Assembly: GCA_035325645.1 (NCBI GenBank)
Contig: DAOKZK010000021.1
Coordinates: 1-38,823 of the forward strand
Direction of reading: 5' to 3'
DNA from: Macondimonas sp035325645
GTDB taxonomy: Bacteria; Pseudomonadota; Gammaproteobacteria; UBA5335
Length of the DNA stretch: 38,823 nt
Shown here piece by piece: positions 15,376 through 23,348 of this stretch. Numbering within the stretch: position 1 is the stretch's first letter; every line of letters begins with the position of its first letter. The notes under the pieces are model-generated. The model saw only the letters and a list, made by a program, of their open reading frames with translations. It did no database searches and was not told the DNA's origin. The position numbers and the translations under genes are program-made.

Positions 15376-15665
15376 CCACCTTCTTCGTCTCCCGCCATCC
15401 CGGCGCGGCCGACTGGGCGCGGGAGCAGGGGCTCGCGGTGGATCGCGCCATGGCGCATCTGGATCCGGCCGAGGTACAGGTCGGCGATCTGGTGATCGGC
15501 ACGCTGCCGGTGAATCTGGCGGCGGAAGTCTGCGCGCGTGGTGGGCGCTACCTGCACCTCTCGCTCGACCTGCCAGCCGACTGGCGCGGGCGCGAACTCA
15601 ACGCCGCCGACATGCGCGCCTGCGGCGCCCGGCTCGAGGAATACCGCGTGCAGCGGGTGGCGTGA
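15372..15665 (+). CDS. csx16: Csx16 (CRISPR ancillary, ring-nuclease-type family)
   Basis: A 97-residue protein matching Csx16: FFVSRHPGAADWA at the start, HLDPAEVQVGDLVIGTLPVNLAAEVC in the middle, and YLHLSLDLPADWRGREL near the end. Csx16 is a small Rossmann-like family tied to type III loci and thought to cleave cyclic oligoadenylate, switching the response off. Its start overlaps the csm5 stop (ATGA), and it is followed 1 base later by the SAVED-like membrane gene, so it is made together with Cas10 and with that candidate effector. Confidence 0.9.
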   Translation: MTTFFVSRHPGAADWAREQGLAVDRAMAHLDPAEVQVGDLVIGTLPVNLAAEVCARGGRYLHLSLDLPADWRGRELNAADMRACGARLEEYRVQRVA

Positions 15666-15666
15666 C

Positions 15667-16188
15667 ATGGACGCCCTGCGCGCCCTCATCGCCAATTGGC
15701 TCGACCCGCTCGGCGTCGTGCTGGGGCTCATCGCGCTGGTGCCGATCATCTGGACCTGGTGGGATGTGGTATTCGGCCGGCGCCGGCGCGAGCGGCGCTG
15801 GTTTGACGAGATCAGCCGCCGGCCGGGCGAGCGGCCGGCGATCCTGATCGTCGACCTGCTGCCGGGCAAGGATGTACACGCCACGGTTGAGAACTTTCGG
15901 CGCCGCGACGATGCGCTGGCGGCGATTCCCGACGCACGCATCCTGTCGATCGTGCGCGAGCACCCCCTGACGCCGGCCGACCTGCCCGAGCTGCACCGCG
16001 AACTGCGCGCCGCGGCCGCGCAACTGCTCAAGGCGGGCACCGACTGTATCCACTACTTCCACGCTGGGCCGGCGATTGCCGCCGCGCTGGTGGGCGCCGA
16101 GTTTGCCAACGGCGCACGGGTGATGCTCTACCAGCATGAAGGTGGTAGCTACTGCAACTTCGGTCCGCTGCGCAGGATGGGTGACTGA
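15667..16188 (+). CDS. one-helix membrane protein with small SAVED/CARF-like domain
   Basis: A 173-residue protein. Residues ~13-33 are one hydrophobic helix (PLGVVLGLIALVPIIW) followed by a basic patch (FGRRRRERR), so the rest probably faces the cytoplasm. Residues ~56-170 look like a Rossmann-type sensor: a first strand AILIVDLL, then CIHYFHAGPAIAAALVG (127-143) and GARVMLYQHE (149-158), which resemble the conserved core of SAVED domains, the cyclic-nucleotide sensors of CBASS and some type III effectors. A full SAVED is about twice this size, so it may be a single sub-domain that oligomerises. The likely role is a membrane effector gated by cyclic oligoadenylate, and this is inference. It begins 1 base after the csx16 stop and ends the csm operon. 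The domain assignment is from residue patterns only. Confidence 0.65.
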   Translation: MDALRALIANWLDPLGVVLGLIALVPIIWTWWDVVFGRRRRERRWFDEISRRPGERPAILIVDLLPGKDVHATVENFRRRDDALAAIPDARILSIVREHPLTPADLPELHRELRAAAAQLLKAGTDCIHYFHAGPAIAAALVGAEFANGARVMLYQHEGGSYCNFGPLRRMGD

Positions 16189-16263
16189 GGCGGCCGCCGA
16201 GTCGCGTCCTGTGCAGAACCCGCGCGAGAATTCCTCGCCCCAAAGGAGAGGCGACCATTCGTT

Positions 16264-16269
16264 TACAAT
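16264..16269 (+). promoter_or_regulatory. possible -10 element for the lipoprotein gene
   Basis: TACAAT in a locally AT-rich spot (GTTTACAATAACG), 41 bases before the lipoprotein start. No convincing -35 is seen. Confidence 0.25.
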
Positions 16270-16309
16270 AACGCAGGCTCGACTATGCCGAATCCGGGAC
16301 GGGGGGTGT

Positions 16310-17023
16310 ATGGCCATCATCGGTCGCAGTGTGCTGCTCGCACTGACCATGCTCGTGGCGGGATGCGCGGGGCTCGACCCGCACACCGGCGCGGCGGGTG
16401 ACTACCCCGACGAGGTCTACGGTCGCGGTGGCTGGAACACCGAACGTGATCTCGACTGGAGAGCACACGACCCTTACTACAGCCCTTATGGCTGGAACGG
16501 ATTCGGCCCCTATGGTTACTGGGGCTATCCGGGTTGGTGGGGGCCGCCGGTTTACTATGTCTATCCCCATCGGGACGTATCGGCGGCACAGCCCGAGCGG
16601 CTCCGGCCGCTACAGGAACGGATGCTATACATCGCGCCGTTGCCACTGCCGCGATCGACGCGGCCCCCGCCGACACGACCGCTCCCGTCCTGGGATCGGG
16701 GCGTGTTTCCGCCCGAGCGGTCGGATAAACCCGGGCCGGGGTCGGATGGGCGCTTCTGGTTGAGATCAGCATCACCGCCAGAGGCGCGACCATTTCCGCC
16801 TCGGGACCGTGGCGCGTTTCCCCCCGAGCGGGCGGATCAGCCCGGGTCGGTGCCGGATCGGTTGCCGCGGTCGAGGCCGGCATCGCCGCCGGCGGTGAAG
16901 CCGCTGCCGGTGCCCGCACCGCCGGTCGTTCGTCCGCCGCCGATGTCTGCGCCGGAGCCGCAGGCGACCCCCAGTCCGCGTCCACGCCGACTGTGGCGCC
17001 GCCCCGGTGCAGGAGAGGAGTGA
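16310..17023 (+). CDS. Pro/Tyr-rich lipoprotein of unknown function
   Basis: A 237-residue predicted lipoprotein. The signal peptide MAIIGRSVLLALTMLVAGC has a lipobox at V-A-G-C19. The mature part begins with a Tyr/Gly/Trp-rich segment (residues ~50-85: repeated GYWGYP-like and YYSPYGW patterns) and continues as a proline-rich, basic tail. A unit of the form DRG-x-FPPER-x-D-x-PG occurs twice, an internal duplication. The family is not recognised; it is probably anchored in the envelope. The start at 16310 fits the signal peptide. It follows the CRISPR island after 121 bases and is the first gene outside it. Confidence 0.7.
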   Translation: MAIIGRSVLLALTMLVAGCAGLDPHTGAAGDYPDEVYGRGGWNTERDLDWRAHDPYYSPYGWNGFGPYGYWGYPGWWGPPVYYVYPHRDVSAAQPERLRPLQERMLYIAPLPLPRSTRPPPTRPLPSWDRGVFPPERSDKPGPGSDGRFWLRSASPPEARPFPPRDRGAFPPERADQPGSVPDRLPRSRPASPPAVKPLPVPAPPVVRPPPMSAPEPQATPSPRPRRLWRRPGAGEE

Positions 17024-17174
17024 TCCGCTGCGCGGCTTTGCCGCCCCCTCGCCGTTCGGGCCGGCAGGGTCCGTCGGCGCCGGATGACTTTGGTATCCTC
17101 AAAGCCGGCTCGATTCGTTCCCGGCCGGGCGGGCGTTGCCCGTTCCCGGCATCCTTCCTCCGCGGGCGTGACGC

Positions 17175-18413
17175 ATGACCTTGTCTCGATATGTTTCCCT
17201 GGGCGTGATCCTGATGTCTTTCTCGACGATGACGCCCGCCCAGCAGGCCGATGTGCCTGCGGTACCCGTCGACGCGGCTCCGCCATCGGCGGCGGCGCCA
17301 TCTTCCCCGGGGCCGAGCGCTTCAGCCGAGGCCGAGGCGCAGCTCGCTCAGGCGGCGCGTCTGGCGAGCGAGAACCGCTGGGAGGAGGCTGTGCGGCTTT
17401 ATGCGGCGCTGGCGGCGCAGGGCAATGCGCCGGCGCAGCTGCAACTGGGTGATGCCGTCCTCGCCGGGCGCGGCACGCCGCGCGATGAAGCGCGCGCGGT
17501 CGAGTGGTATCGTCGGGCGGCCGAGCAGGGCCTGGCGACGGCGCAGGTGCGACTGGGAGAGGCTTATCTTTCGGGGGTCGGTGTCGCGCGCGATCCGGTC
17601 CGGGCCGTGCAGTGGTTCACGAAGGCGGCCGAGCAGGGCGACCCGGTGGGCCAGTTGCGCTTGGGGCTGGCCTATGACACCGGGCAGGGCATCGGGCGTG
17701 ATCCGGCGCTGGCGGCGCAGTGGTTCGCCAAGGCTGCCGAGCAGGGTCATCCCGTGGCGCAATCCGCTCTGGGCGCTGCTTACTGGCAGGGCGAGGGTGT
17801 GCCGCGTGATCCGGCGCTGGCCGTGCGCTGGTTTACCCGCGCGGCCGAGCAAGGTGAGACCGAGGCGCAGTTCCGGCTCGGTCAGGCGCTGGCTGAGGGG
17901 GTGGGAACGGCCTCGGACGGCGCGCGCGCCGTGCAATGGTGGACGCGGGCGGCAGAGGCCGATCATCGCGAAGCAGCCTTCGAACTTGCGCAGGCATTGG
18001 CTGAGGGCAAGGGCGTGCCCACGGACAAGGTTGCCGCGGTGCGCTGGTACACCAAGGCTGCGCTGCAGGGCGATGCCCGCGCCCAGACTGCCCTGGGCAT
18101 CGTTTACGCCGCTGGCGACGGTGCGCCGCAAAACTTCGGCGAGGCGTTCACCTGGCTGTCACGGGCGGCCGAGCAGGGCGACATGCGCGCTCAGGTGCTG
18201 CTGGGGCAGATGTTCTACCGCGGCCTCGGTGTGCCGCAGAACTTCGAGCAGGCCTATATCTGGGTGGACGTCGCCGCGTCCCGTTTCACCGGGGACGGTC
18301 GGCGCGAGGTGCTGCAGTTGCGCGATGCATTGGCCCGTCTGCTCACGCCGGAACAGCTGGCGCGCGCGCAGGGTCGCGCGCTGGAACTGGTGCGCAGTCA
18401 CAATTGGCGCTAG
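17175..18413 (+). CDS. exported Sel1-repeat (TPR-like) protein
   Basis: A 412-residue protein. An N-terminal signal-like segment (residues 1-~23) and an Ala/Pro-rich linker are followed by a helical region and eight consecutive 36-residue Sel1 repeats from about residue 84 to 371, each of the form AQ-x2-LG-x10-DP-x2-AV-x-WF-x2-AAEQG. A C-terminal helical cap follows. Sel1 solenoids bind partner proteins; the partner here is unknown. It converges with the TraT-like gene, leaving 9 bases between stops. TATCCT at 17094-17099 may be part of its promoter. Confidence 0.88.
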   Translation: MTLSRYVSLGVILMSFSTMTPAQQADVPAVPVDAAPPSAAAPSSPGPSASAEAEAQLAQAARLASENRWEEAVRLYAALAAQGNAPAQLQLGDAVLAGRGTPRDEARAVEWYRRAAEQGLATAQVRLGEAYLSGVGVARDPVRAVQWFTKAAEQGDPVGQLRLGLAYDTGQGIGRDPALAAQWFAKAAEQGHPVAQSALGAAYWQGEGVPRDPALAVRWFTRAAEQGETEAQFRLGQALAEGVGTASDGARAVQWWTRAAEADHREAAFELAQALAEGKGVPTDKVAAVRWYTKAALQGDARAQTALGIVYAAGDGAPQNFGEAFTWLSRAAEQGDMRAQVLLGQMFYRGLGVPQNFEQAYIWVDVAASRFTGDGRREVLQLRDALARLLTPEQLARAQGRALELVRSHNWR

Positions 18414-18422
18414 CCCGCGGGC

Positions 18423-19364
18423 TCAGCTGCGCGGTGCAGTGGCGGCGGGCGAAGCGCCGCCGGGCAGGCGATTGAGGTCCCAGAAGATACCGCTCATCTC
18501 GCGCGCGATGGCCTGGAACAGCAGGGGTTCGGCCTCCTTGAAGGTCAGCCGCAGCTTGCTCGCGAAACCCACCACCTGGCTGTTGTAAAGCTCCCAACTG
18601 TCCGCCGACGGCGGGGTGTGCCGGTCGAGCGCGGGGGCCGTTTCGAACTGAGCGGTCTGCAGCCCCAGCACCGCATTGACCTGTCGGAAGGCCTCATCGG
18701 CCGCGCGCCGGTAGGCTTCGGCGGGGGGCAGGGGCGGCGGAACGGCGGGCTGGCGCTCGCGAATCTGAAGATCCACGACCAGCTCGTAGGTGTTGGTTTC
18801 GAAATAATGCCCGGTGACGGCGCCCGTCACGGTTCCCACGAGCCCGCCGATACCCGCATTCTGGATCACTTCATTGCGCCGGCCGATGGTTGCGGCGACG
18901 GCGGCGCCGCCGACCCCTGTGGCCAGCGCCGTCACGGTCGACAGATCCCGCACTTCCTTGCCCACGTAGAGCACGTTGTAGAGCAGCATGTAATGGGCAT
19001 CGGCGGGGTTAGGGGTCACCGTGTAGCCGCGCTTGGTCAGTTCGGCCAGCAGCAGGGGATGAAGCCGGTCATTGGCCGAGTGGATCGTCGAGGTGTTGGT
19101 GCCCACCACATAGACCCGGCGCCGCGCGTCGGGGACCGGCGGCGCGACCGGTGGAATGAAGACGTTCGAAGACATCTTCACCTCCAGGTTCACGCCTTCG
19201 ACGGTCAGGCCGCTGGGGTCGTCCTTCTTGGCGTTGCGTCCGCAGCCGGCCAGCGAGAGCGCCAGCAGGACCGCCAGCATCAGCGCCAAGGGCACGCGGC
19301 AAGCAGGGCTGTAGCCGCGGCGCGCGGCGGTGGAGGAGCGAAAGGCTGTCGTCAGATCGGGCAT
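18423..19364 (-). CDS. TraT-like complement-resistance family lipoprotein
   Basis: A 313-residue protein. A signal peptide with lipobox L-A-G-C41 is preceded by a long basic n-region. The mature part matches the TraT family: VEGVNLEVKMSSNVFI, RRRVYVVGTNTS, LTKRGYTVTPNPADAHYML, then a Gly/Ala-rich hydrophobic region (~145-190) with RRNEVIQNAGIGG. TraT on F plasmids is an outer-membrane surface-exclusion and serum-resistance protein; chromosomal homologues exist with unknown roles. The ATG at 19364 was chosen; an internal ATG at M29 would lack the basic n-region. No conjugation genes are nearby. Confidence 0.82.
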   Translation of the reverse strand: MPDLTTAFRSSTAARRGYSPACRVPLALMLAVLLALSLAGCGRNAKKDDPSGLTVEGVNLEVKMSSNVFIPPVAPPVPDARRRVYVVGTNTSTIHSANDRLHPLLLAELTKRGYTVTPNPADAHYMLLYNVLYVGKEVRDLSTVTALATGVGGAAVAATIGRRNEVIQNAGIGGLVGTVTGAVTGHYFETNTYELVVDLQIRERQPAVPPPLPPAEAYRRAADEAFRQVNAVLGLQTAQFETAPALDRHTPPSADSWELYNSQVVGFASKLRLTFKEAEPLLFQAIAREMSGIFWDLNRLPGGASPAATAPRS

Positions 19365-19477
19365 GGTGTCGTCGTTCACGGGATGGCGGTGCGATCTTTG
19401 GCTATCATACCTTGGACAGGGAACAGGCCAAGTGGTGGGCGCAGACGCCCCCGACGCCACACAGGGAGGGGGGCGAC

Positions 19478-19663
19478 ATGCAGGCATGGCTGCCCGTGAC
19501 GGTTTTGATCATCTTGCTGCTGGGCGTCCTCATTCTCTTCGAGATGCGCTCGGCGGACACCGAGGACGGCCCGGAGGATGACCTCGAAGAGGACGACAGC
19601 GGGCTGGAGAGCAGCTGGGACGCGTTCTTCCGCGAGCAGGACGAGCATCGACGCAGGCGTTGA
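19478..19663 (+). CDS. small single-pass membrane protein with acidic tail
   Basis: 61 residues. MQAWLP is followed by a strongly hydrophobic helix (residues ~5-22, VTVLIILLLGVLILF), then an acidic stretch (EDGPEDDLEEDD) and a basic end (EHRRRR). GGGAGG lies at good distance before the ATG, and TATCAT at 19403-19408 may be a -10. No family is recognised. It is divergent from the TraT-like gene and convergent with the MBL gene, 6 bases apart. Confidence 0.6.
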   Translation: MQAWLPVTVLIILLLGVLILFEMRSADTEDGPEDDLEEDDSGLESSWDAFFREQDEHRRRR

Positions 19664-19669
19664 CCGCGA

Positions 19670-21031
19670 TCAGTCGCGCCCCAGCAGGAGATGGTCGCCT
19701 TCGGCCGGTCGCTGTACCTCCCATCCGAGGGCTTCGGTGATGTGCGCCGCCATCGCGGCGCGCGCGTGGGTTTCGCCGTGGGTCACGAAAACCCGTTGCG
19801 GCGGCGTGGACATCCGGCCGAGCCATGCCGTCATCTGGGCATGATCGGCGTGCGCCGAGAGGCTTTGCAACAGGCGCACACGCGCCCGGATGGGTACCAT
19901 GCGGCCATGGATCTTGACCGCATCGGCGCCGTTCACAATGGCTTCGCCGCGCGTCCCGGGGGCCTGGAAGCCGGTGAACAGAATCGTGTTGCGGGCATCG
20001 GGTGCGAAGGTCTTGAGATGGTGCAGCACCCGCCCGCCGGTGGCCATGCCGCTGGCCGAGAGGATGATCATCGGTCCGACCTTGCCCGCCAGCGCCATGG
20101 ATTCCTCCGGCGTTTCGACGAAGGTCGCGATCTCCCCCAATGCCCGGGTCTGCGCCGCGTCCAGACGATGCGCCTCCGGGTAATCCTGAAATACCCGCGT
20201 GGCGCGGATGGCCATGGGGCTATCGACGTAGATGGGCACGCGGGGGATGGCATCGGTCTTGCGCAGATCATGCAGCAGGTGGAGCAGCACCTGAGCCCTG
20301 CCGACGGCAAAGGCGGGCACGACGAGCACGCCGCCTGCCCGGGCCGTCTCGTTGACCACCTCGGCGACGGCCAGTCGCGGGTCCTGTGCGACGTGAAGCC
20401 GATCGCCATAGGTCGACTCCACAACCAGATCGTCGGTCGGTTCCAGAACCTCCGGCGGCGCGAGCAGTGGATCGTCCGGCCGGCCGACGTCCCCGCTGAA
20501 GGTGATGGTGTGGCCACCGCAGCGGACACGCACGGCGCATGCGCCAAGCAGATGACCGACTGGAATGAGCCGGATCTCGAAAGGGCCCACGCGATGGGTG
20601 TGCCGAACCGCGATCGGCCTGAACAGGTCCAGACAACGGACGGCATCCTGCCGCGTGAACAAGGGTTCTGCCGGATGATGGCGGCTGTAGCCGAGCCGGT
20701 TGGCCAGCTGGGCTTCTTCCTCCTGCAAGTGGCCGGCATCGGGCAGCAGGATTCCGGCGAGCGCCGCGGTGGCGGGGGAGGCGTAGACCGGACGGCGGTA
20801 ACCCTGGCGGTACAGCAGCGGCAGGTAGCCGCTGTGATCGAGATGGCCATGGGTGAGCACGACCGCATCGAGGTCTTCCGGCGCCAGCGGCAGCGCCGCC
20901 CAGTTGCGCCGGCGCAGCGCCTTGACGCCCTGGAACAAGCCGCAATCGACCAGCAGTCGATGACCGTCGCTTTCGAGCAGGTATTTGGACCCGGTTACGG
21001 TTTCCGTGCCGCCCAGAAAGGTCAGACGCAT
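19670..21031 (-). CDS. MBL-fold/beta-CASP ribonuclease-like protein
   Basis: A 453-residue protein. The metallo-beta-lactamase core has TGS at residues 13-15, the zinc motif H61-x-H63-x-D65-H66, VGHLLGA, and SGDVGRPDDPLL. The beta-CASP insertion (STYGDRLH onwards) and a late VTHGE follow, as in the CPSF73/RNase J/YSH1-like 'RNA specificity factor' family. It probably cleaves RNA with two zinc ions in the cytoplasm; substrate unknown. The ATG at 21031 starts directly at the first core strand (MRLTFLGGT). Confidence 0.92.
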   Translation of the reverse strand: MRLTFLGGTETVTGSKYLLESDGHRLLVDCGLFQGVKALRRRNWAALPLAPEDLDAVVLTHGHLDHSGYLPLLYRQGYRRPVYASPATAALAGILLPDAGHLQEEEAQLANRLGYSRHHPAEPLFTRQDAVRCLDLFRPIAVRHTHRVGPFEIRLIPVGHLLGACAVRVRCGGHTITFSGDVGRPDDPLLAPPEVLEPTDDLVVESTYGDRLHVAQDPRLAVAEVVNETARAGGVLVVPAFAVGRAQVLLHLLHDLRKTDAIPRVPIYVDSPMAIRATRVFQDYPEAHRLDAAQTRALGEIATFVETPEESMALAGKVGPMIILSASGMATGGRVLHHLKTFAPDARNTILFTGFQAPGTRGEAIVNGADAVKIHGRMVPIRARVRLLQSLSAHADHAQMTAWLGRMSTPPQRVFVTHGETHARAAMAAHITEALGWEVQRPAEGDHLLLGRD

Positions 21032-21105
21032 GATCGACTCCGCGGCGATGCCCTCGACGGGGCGTTGGCAGCAGATGCTACTCCAAGCCCGCCTCGATGA
21101 AACCC

Positions 21106-22140
21106 TCAGTCGGGAGATGCGGGGGCGGCCGCCTGCAGGACACGCTGCGGATCGAGCCGGTTGACGCTGGGCCGATTCTCGAGGAAATCGCCGATGTTGG
21201 CGATCGTGGTCTCGGCGATGGCGGTCAGCGCCTCCTGGGTGAAAAACGCCTGGTGACCCGTCACCAGCACGTTGGGAAACGACAGCAGCCGCGCAAACAC
21301 ATCGTCGGTAATGATCTGATCCGACAGGTTCTGGAAGAACAGGTGAGATTCTTCCTCATAGACATCGAGCGCCACGGCGCCGAGGCGCCTTTGCTTGAGT
21401 GCCTCGATGAGGGCGGCCGTGTCGATCAGGGCGCCGCGGCTGGTATTGATCAGGAGCGCCGCCGGTTTCATCTGGCCGAGCGTCCGGGCGTTGATCAGGT
21501 GATGGGTTTCGGGCGTGAGCGGCGTGTGCAGGCTGATCACGTCGGCGCTCTGCAGCAGGGTGGTCAGGTCCGTATAGCGCACCCCCAGGGCCGCGCATTC
21601 GGGATCGGCGACCGGATCGTGCGCCAGCAGGCGGCAGCCGAAACCGGCCATGATGCGCGCAAAGGCTCGACCGATCTGCCCGGTGCCGATGATGCCGACC
21701 GTCTTGCCGTGCAGGTCCATCCCCAGCAGGTTGTCGAGCAGGAAGTTGCCTTCCCGGACGCGATTGTAGGCACGGTGGATCTTGCGGTTCAGGGTCAGCA
21801 ACAGCCCCGCGGCGAACTCGGCCACGGCTTCGGGCGAATAGTGGCTGACCCGCATCACCGTCAAGCCGAGTCGATGGGCCGCGGCGAGATCGACGTTGTT
21901 GAAGCCGGTCGCACGCAGCAGCACCAGGCGCGTCCCCCCCTCGTACAGGGTGGTCAGTACCGGCGCGCTGAGTTCGTCGTCGACGAAGCAGCAGACGGCG
22001 GGATAGCCGGACGCCAGGGGCGCGGTGTCGGGGCGCAGCGCGGCTTCGAGGAAATGCAGGCGGTAGCCGCTCTCGGCGTTGGCGACTTCCAGGAAATGGC
22101 GGTCGTAGGAGCGGGTGCTGAAGACCAGGACGCGAAACAT
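21106..22140 (-). CDS. ldhA: D-lactate dehydrogenase-type 2-hydroxyacid dehydrogenase
   Basis: A 344-residue NAD-dependent enzyme. The nucleotide motif G152-x-G154-x2-G157 is in GIIGTGQIGRAF. The catalytic residues are Arg235 (TSRG), a Glu in YEEES (262-264) and His296 (GHQAFFT). The N-terminus MFRVLVFSTRSYDRHF and the YEEESHLFFQ region are typical of fermentative D-lactate dehydrogenase (LdhA). It reduces pyruvate to D-lactate, or a related keto acid. The gene is divergent from the hydrolase gene, with 139 bases between starts. Confidence 0.92.
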   Translation of the reverse strand: MFRVLVFSTRSYDRHFLEVANAESGYRLHFLEAALRPDTAPLASGYPAVCCFVDDELSAPVLTTLYEGGTRLVLLRATGFNNVDLAAAHRLGLTVMRVSHYSPEAVAEFAAGLLLTLNRKIHRAYNRVREGNFLLDNLLGMDLHGKTVGIIGTGQIGRAFARIMAGFGCRLLAHDPVADPECAALGVRYTDLTTLLQSADVISLHTPLTPETHHLINARTLGQMKPAALLINTSRGALIDTAALIEALKQRRLGAVALDVYEEESHLFFQNLSDQIITDDVFARLLSFPNVLVTGHQAFFTQEALTAIAETTIANIGDFLENRPSVNRLDPQRVLQAAAPASPD

Positions 22141-22279
22141 GGCTGTGATCCGATGTGCTTGCTGTCGGTGTGTCTATGATGCCACTGTGCCACGAATGGG
22201 CCTGATGACGGTTTTGTGACAGACGACCTATCGTTGAGCCCGGAATGTCGGGCTCGGCGATCCACTCACAGGGGGAGAC

Positions 22280-23230
22280 ATGCGGGGGAGCGGTCGTTGC
22301 CAACACATGGCACGTCGGATAGCCATCCTCTTCGCGATCACACTGGGCGCGACCGGATGTTCCGGCATCGACGCGCTCAATTCGCTCACTCCGAGGTCGG
22401 GATATGTGGTCCACCGCGACCTCCTGTTCGATGCCGGCACCGACCTGCGCCTGGATGTTTATGTCCCATCGGGCGTCCGGGATGCGCCGGTCGCCGTATT
22501 CTTCTACGGCGGCAGCTGGCAGGAAGGTGCGCGCGCCGATTACCGCTTCGTCGGTGAAGCCCTTGCACGGCAGGGCATGGTGGTCGCCGTCCCCGATTAC
22601 CGACTGTATCCGGCGGTACGCTACCCCGCATTCCTCTCCGATGCCGCGCGCGCCGTGGCCTGGATGCATGCGCATGCGTCACGCTATGGCGGTGATCCGA
22701 GCATGCTCTTCCTCGCCGGACATTCGGCCGGGGCCTACAACGCCGCCATGCTCAGCCCGGATCCCGAGTATCTCGCAGACGCCGGTATGGACCGGGACGC
22801 CATCCGCGGGATGATCGGTCTGGCCGGGCCGTATGACTTTCTGCCGCTGCAGGACGTGGTGTTGCAGGACATCTTCGCGCCGGCCGCTGACTTGCGTGAG
22901 AGCCAGCCCATCACGCATGTCGATGGCCGCAACCCGCCGCTGCTCCTCATCCATGGCCTTGACGATCGCCAGGTGCTGGCCGAAAACAGTCGCCGGCTGG
23001 CTGCACGGATCGAGGATGCCGGAGGGCCGGTTACCCTGCGCCTCTACGATCATCTGAGCCATCCCTTGGCCGTCGCCGATCTGGCGGCGCCGTTGCGGTG
23101 GCGCTCCGATCTGCTGCAGCAGATCGCGACCTTCGTTCGCGAGGAGGCGGGCCGGCCGCCGTCGACCGGCGCGCCCGGGGTGGAGACGCTGGTCGACGCC
23201 TTGCGGGGCCGGCAGGCCGACGCGCCATGA
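22280..23230 (+). CDS. lipoprotein alpha/beta hydrolase (carboxylesterase-like)
   Basis: A 316-residue alpha/beta hydrolase. The N-terminus is a lipoprotein signal with Cys27 (GATGCSG). The oxyanion-hole segment is FFYGGSW (~75-80), the nucleophile is Ser149 in GHSAG, an Asp lies in IHGLDDRQV and a His in DHLSHP. This matches the BD-FAE-like esterase group. Substrate unknown; located in the envelope. GGGGGAG stands just before ATG 22280, favouring it over ATG 22307, which also gives a valid signal peptide. Confidence 0.88.
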   Translation: MRGSGRCQHMARRIAILFAITLGATGCSGIDALNSLTPRSGYVVHRDLLFDAGTDLRLDVYVPSGVRDAPVAVFFYGGSWQEGARADYRFVGEALARQGMVVAVPDYRLYPAVRYPAFLSDAARAVAWMHAHASRYGGDPSMLFLAGHSAGAYNAAMLSPDPEYLADAGMDRDAIRGMIGLAGPYDFLPLQDVVLQDIFAPAADLRESQPITHVDGRNPPLLLIHGLDDRQVLAENSRRLAARIEDAGGPVTLRLYDHLSHPLAVADLAAPLRWRSDLLQQIATFVREEAGRPPSTGAPGVETLVDALRGRQADAP

Positions 23231-23348
23231 TCAGGGGTGCTTTGGCCAACGGTCTCGGCGCGGTGAGATTGCAATCCGGTCATGGGCGTGTGCTAGGGTT
23301 AAACGCTATATCTATTCCGCTGCACCGGATCACAGGAAACCCCGCCCC

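Noticed and set aside
16189..19477. Mobile-element remnants at the CRISPR island border
   Set aside because: No transposase, integrase or terminal inverted repeat was seen; TraT-like homology alone does not show a plasmid origin.
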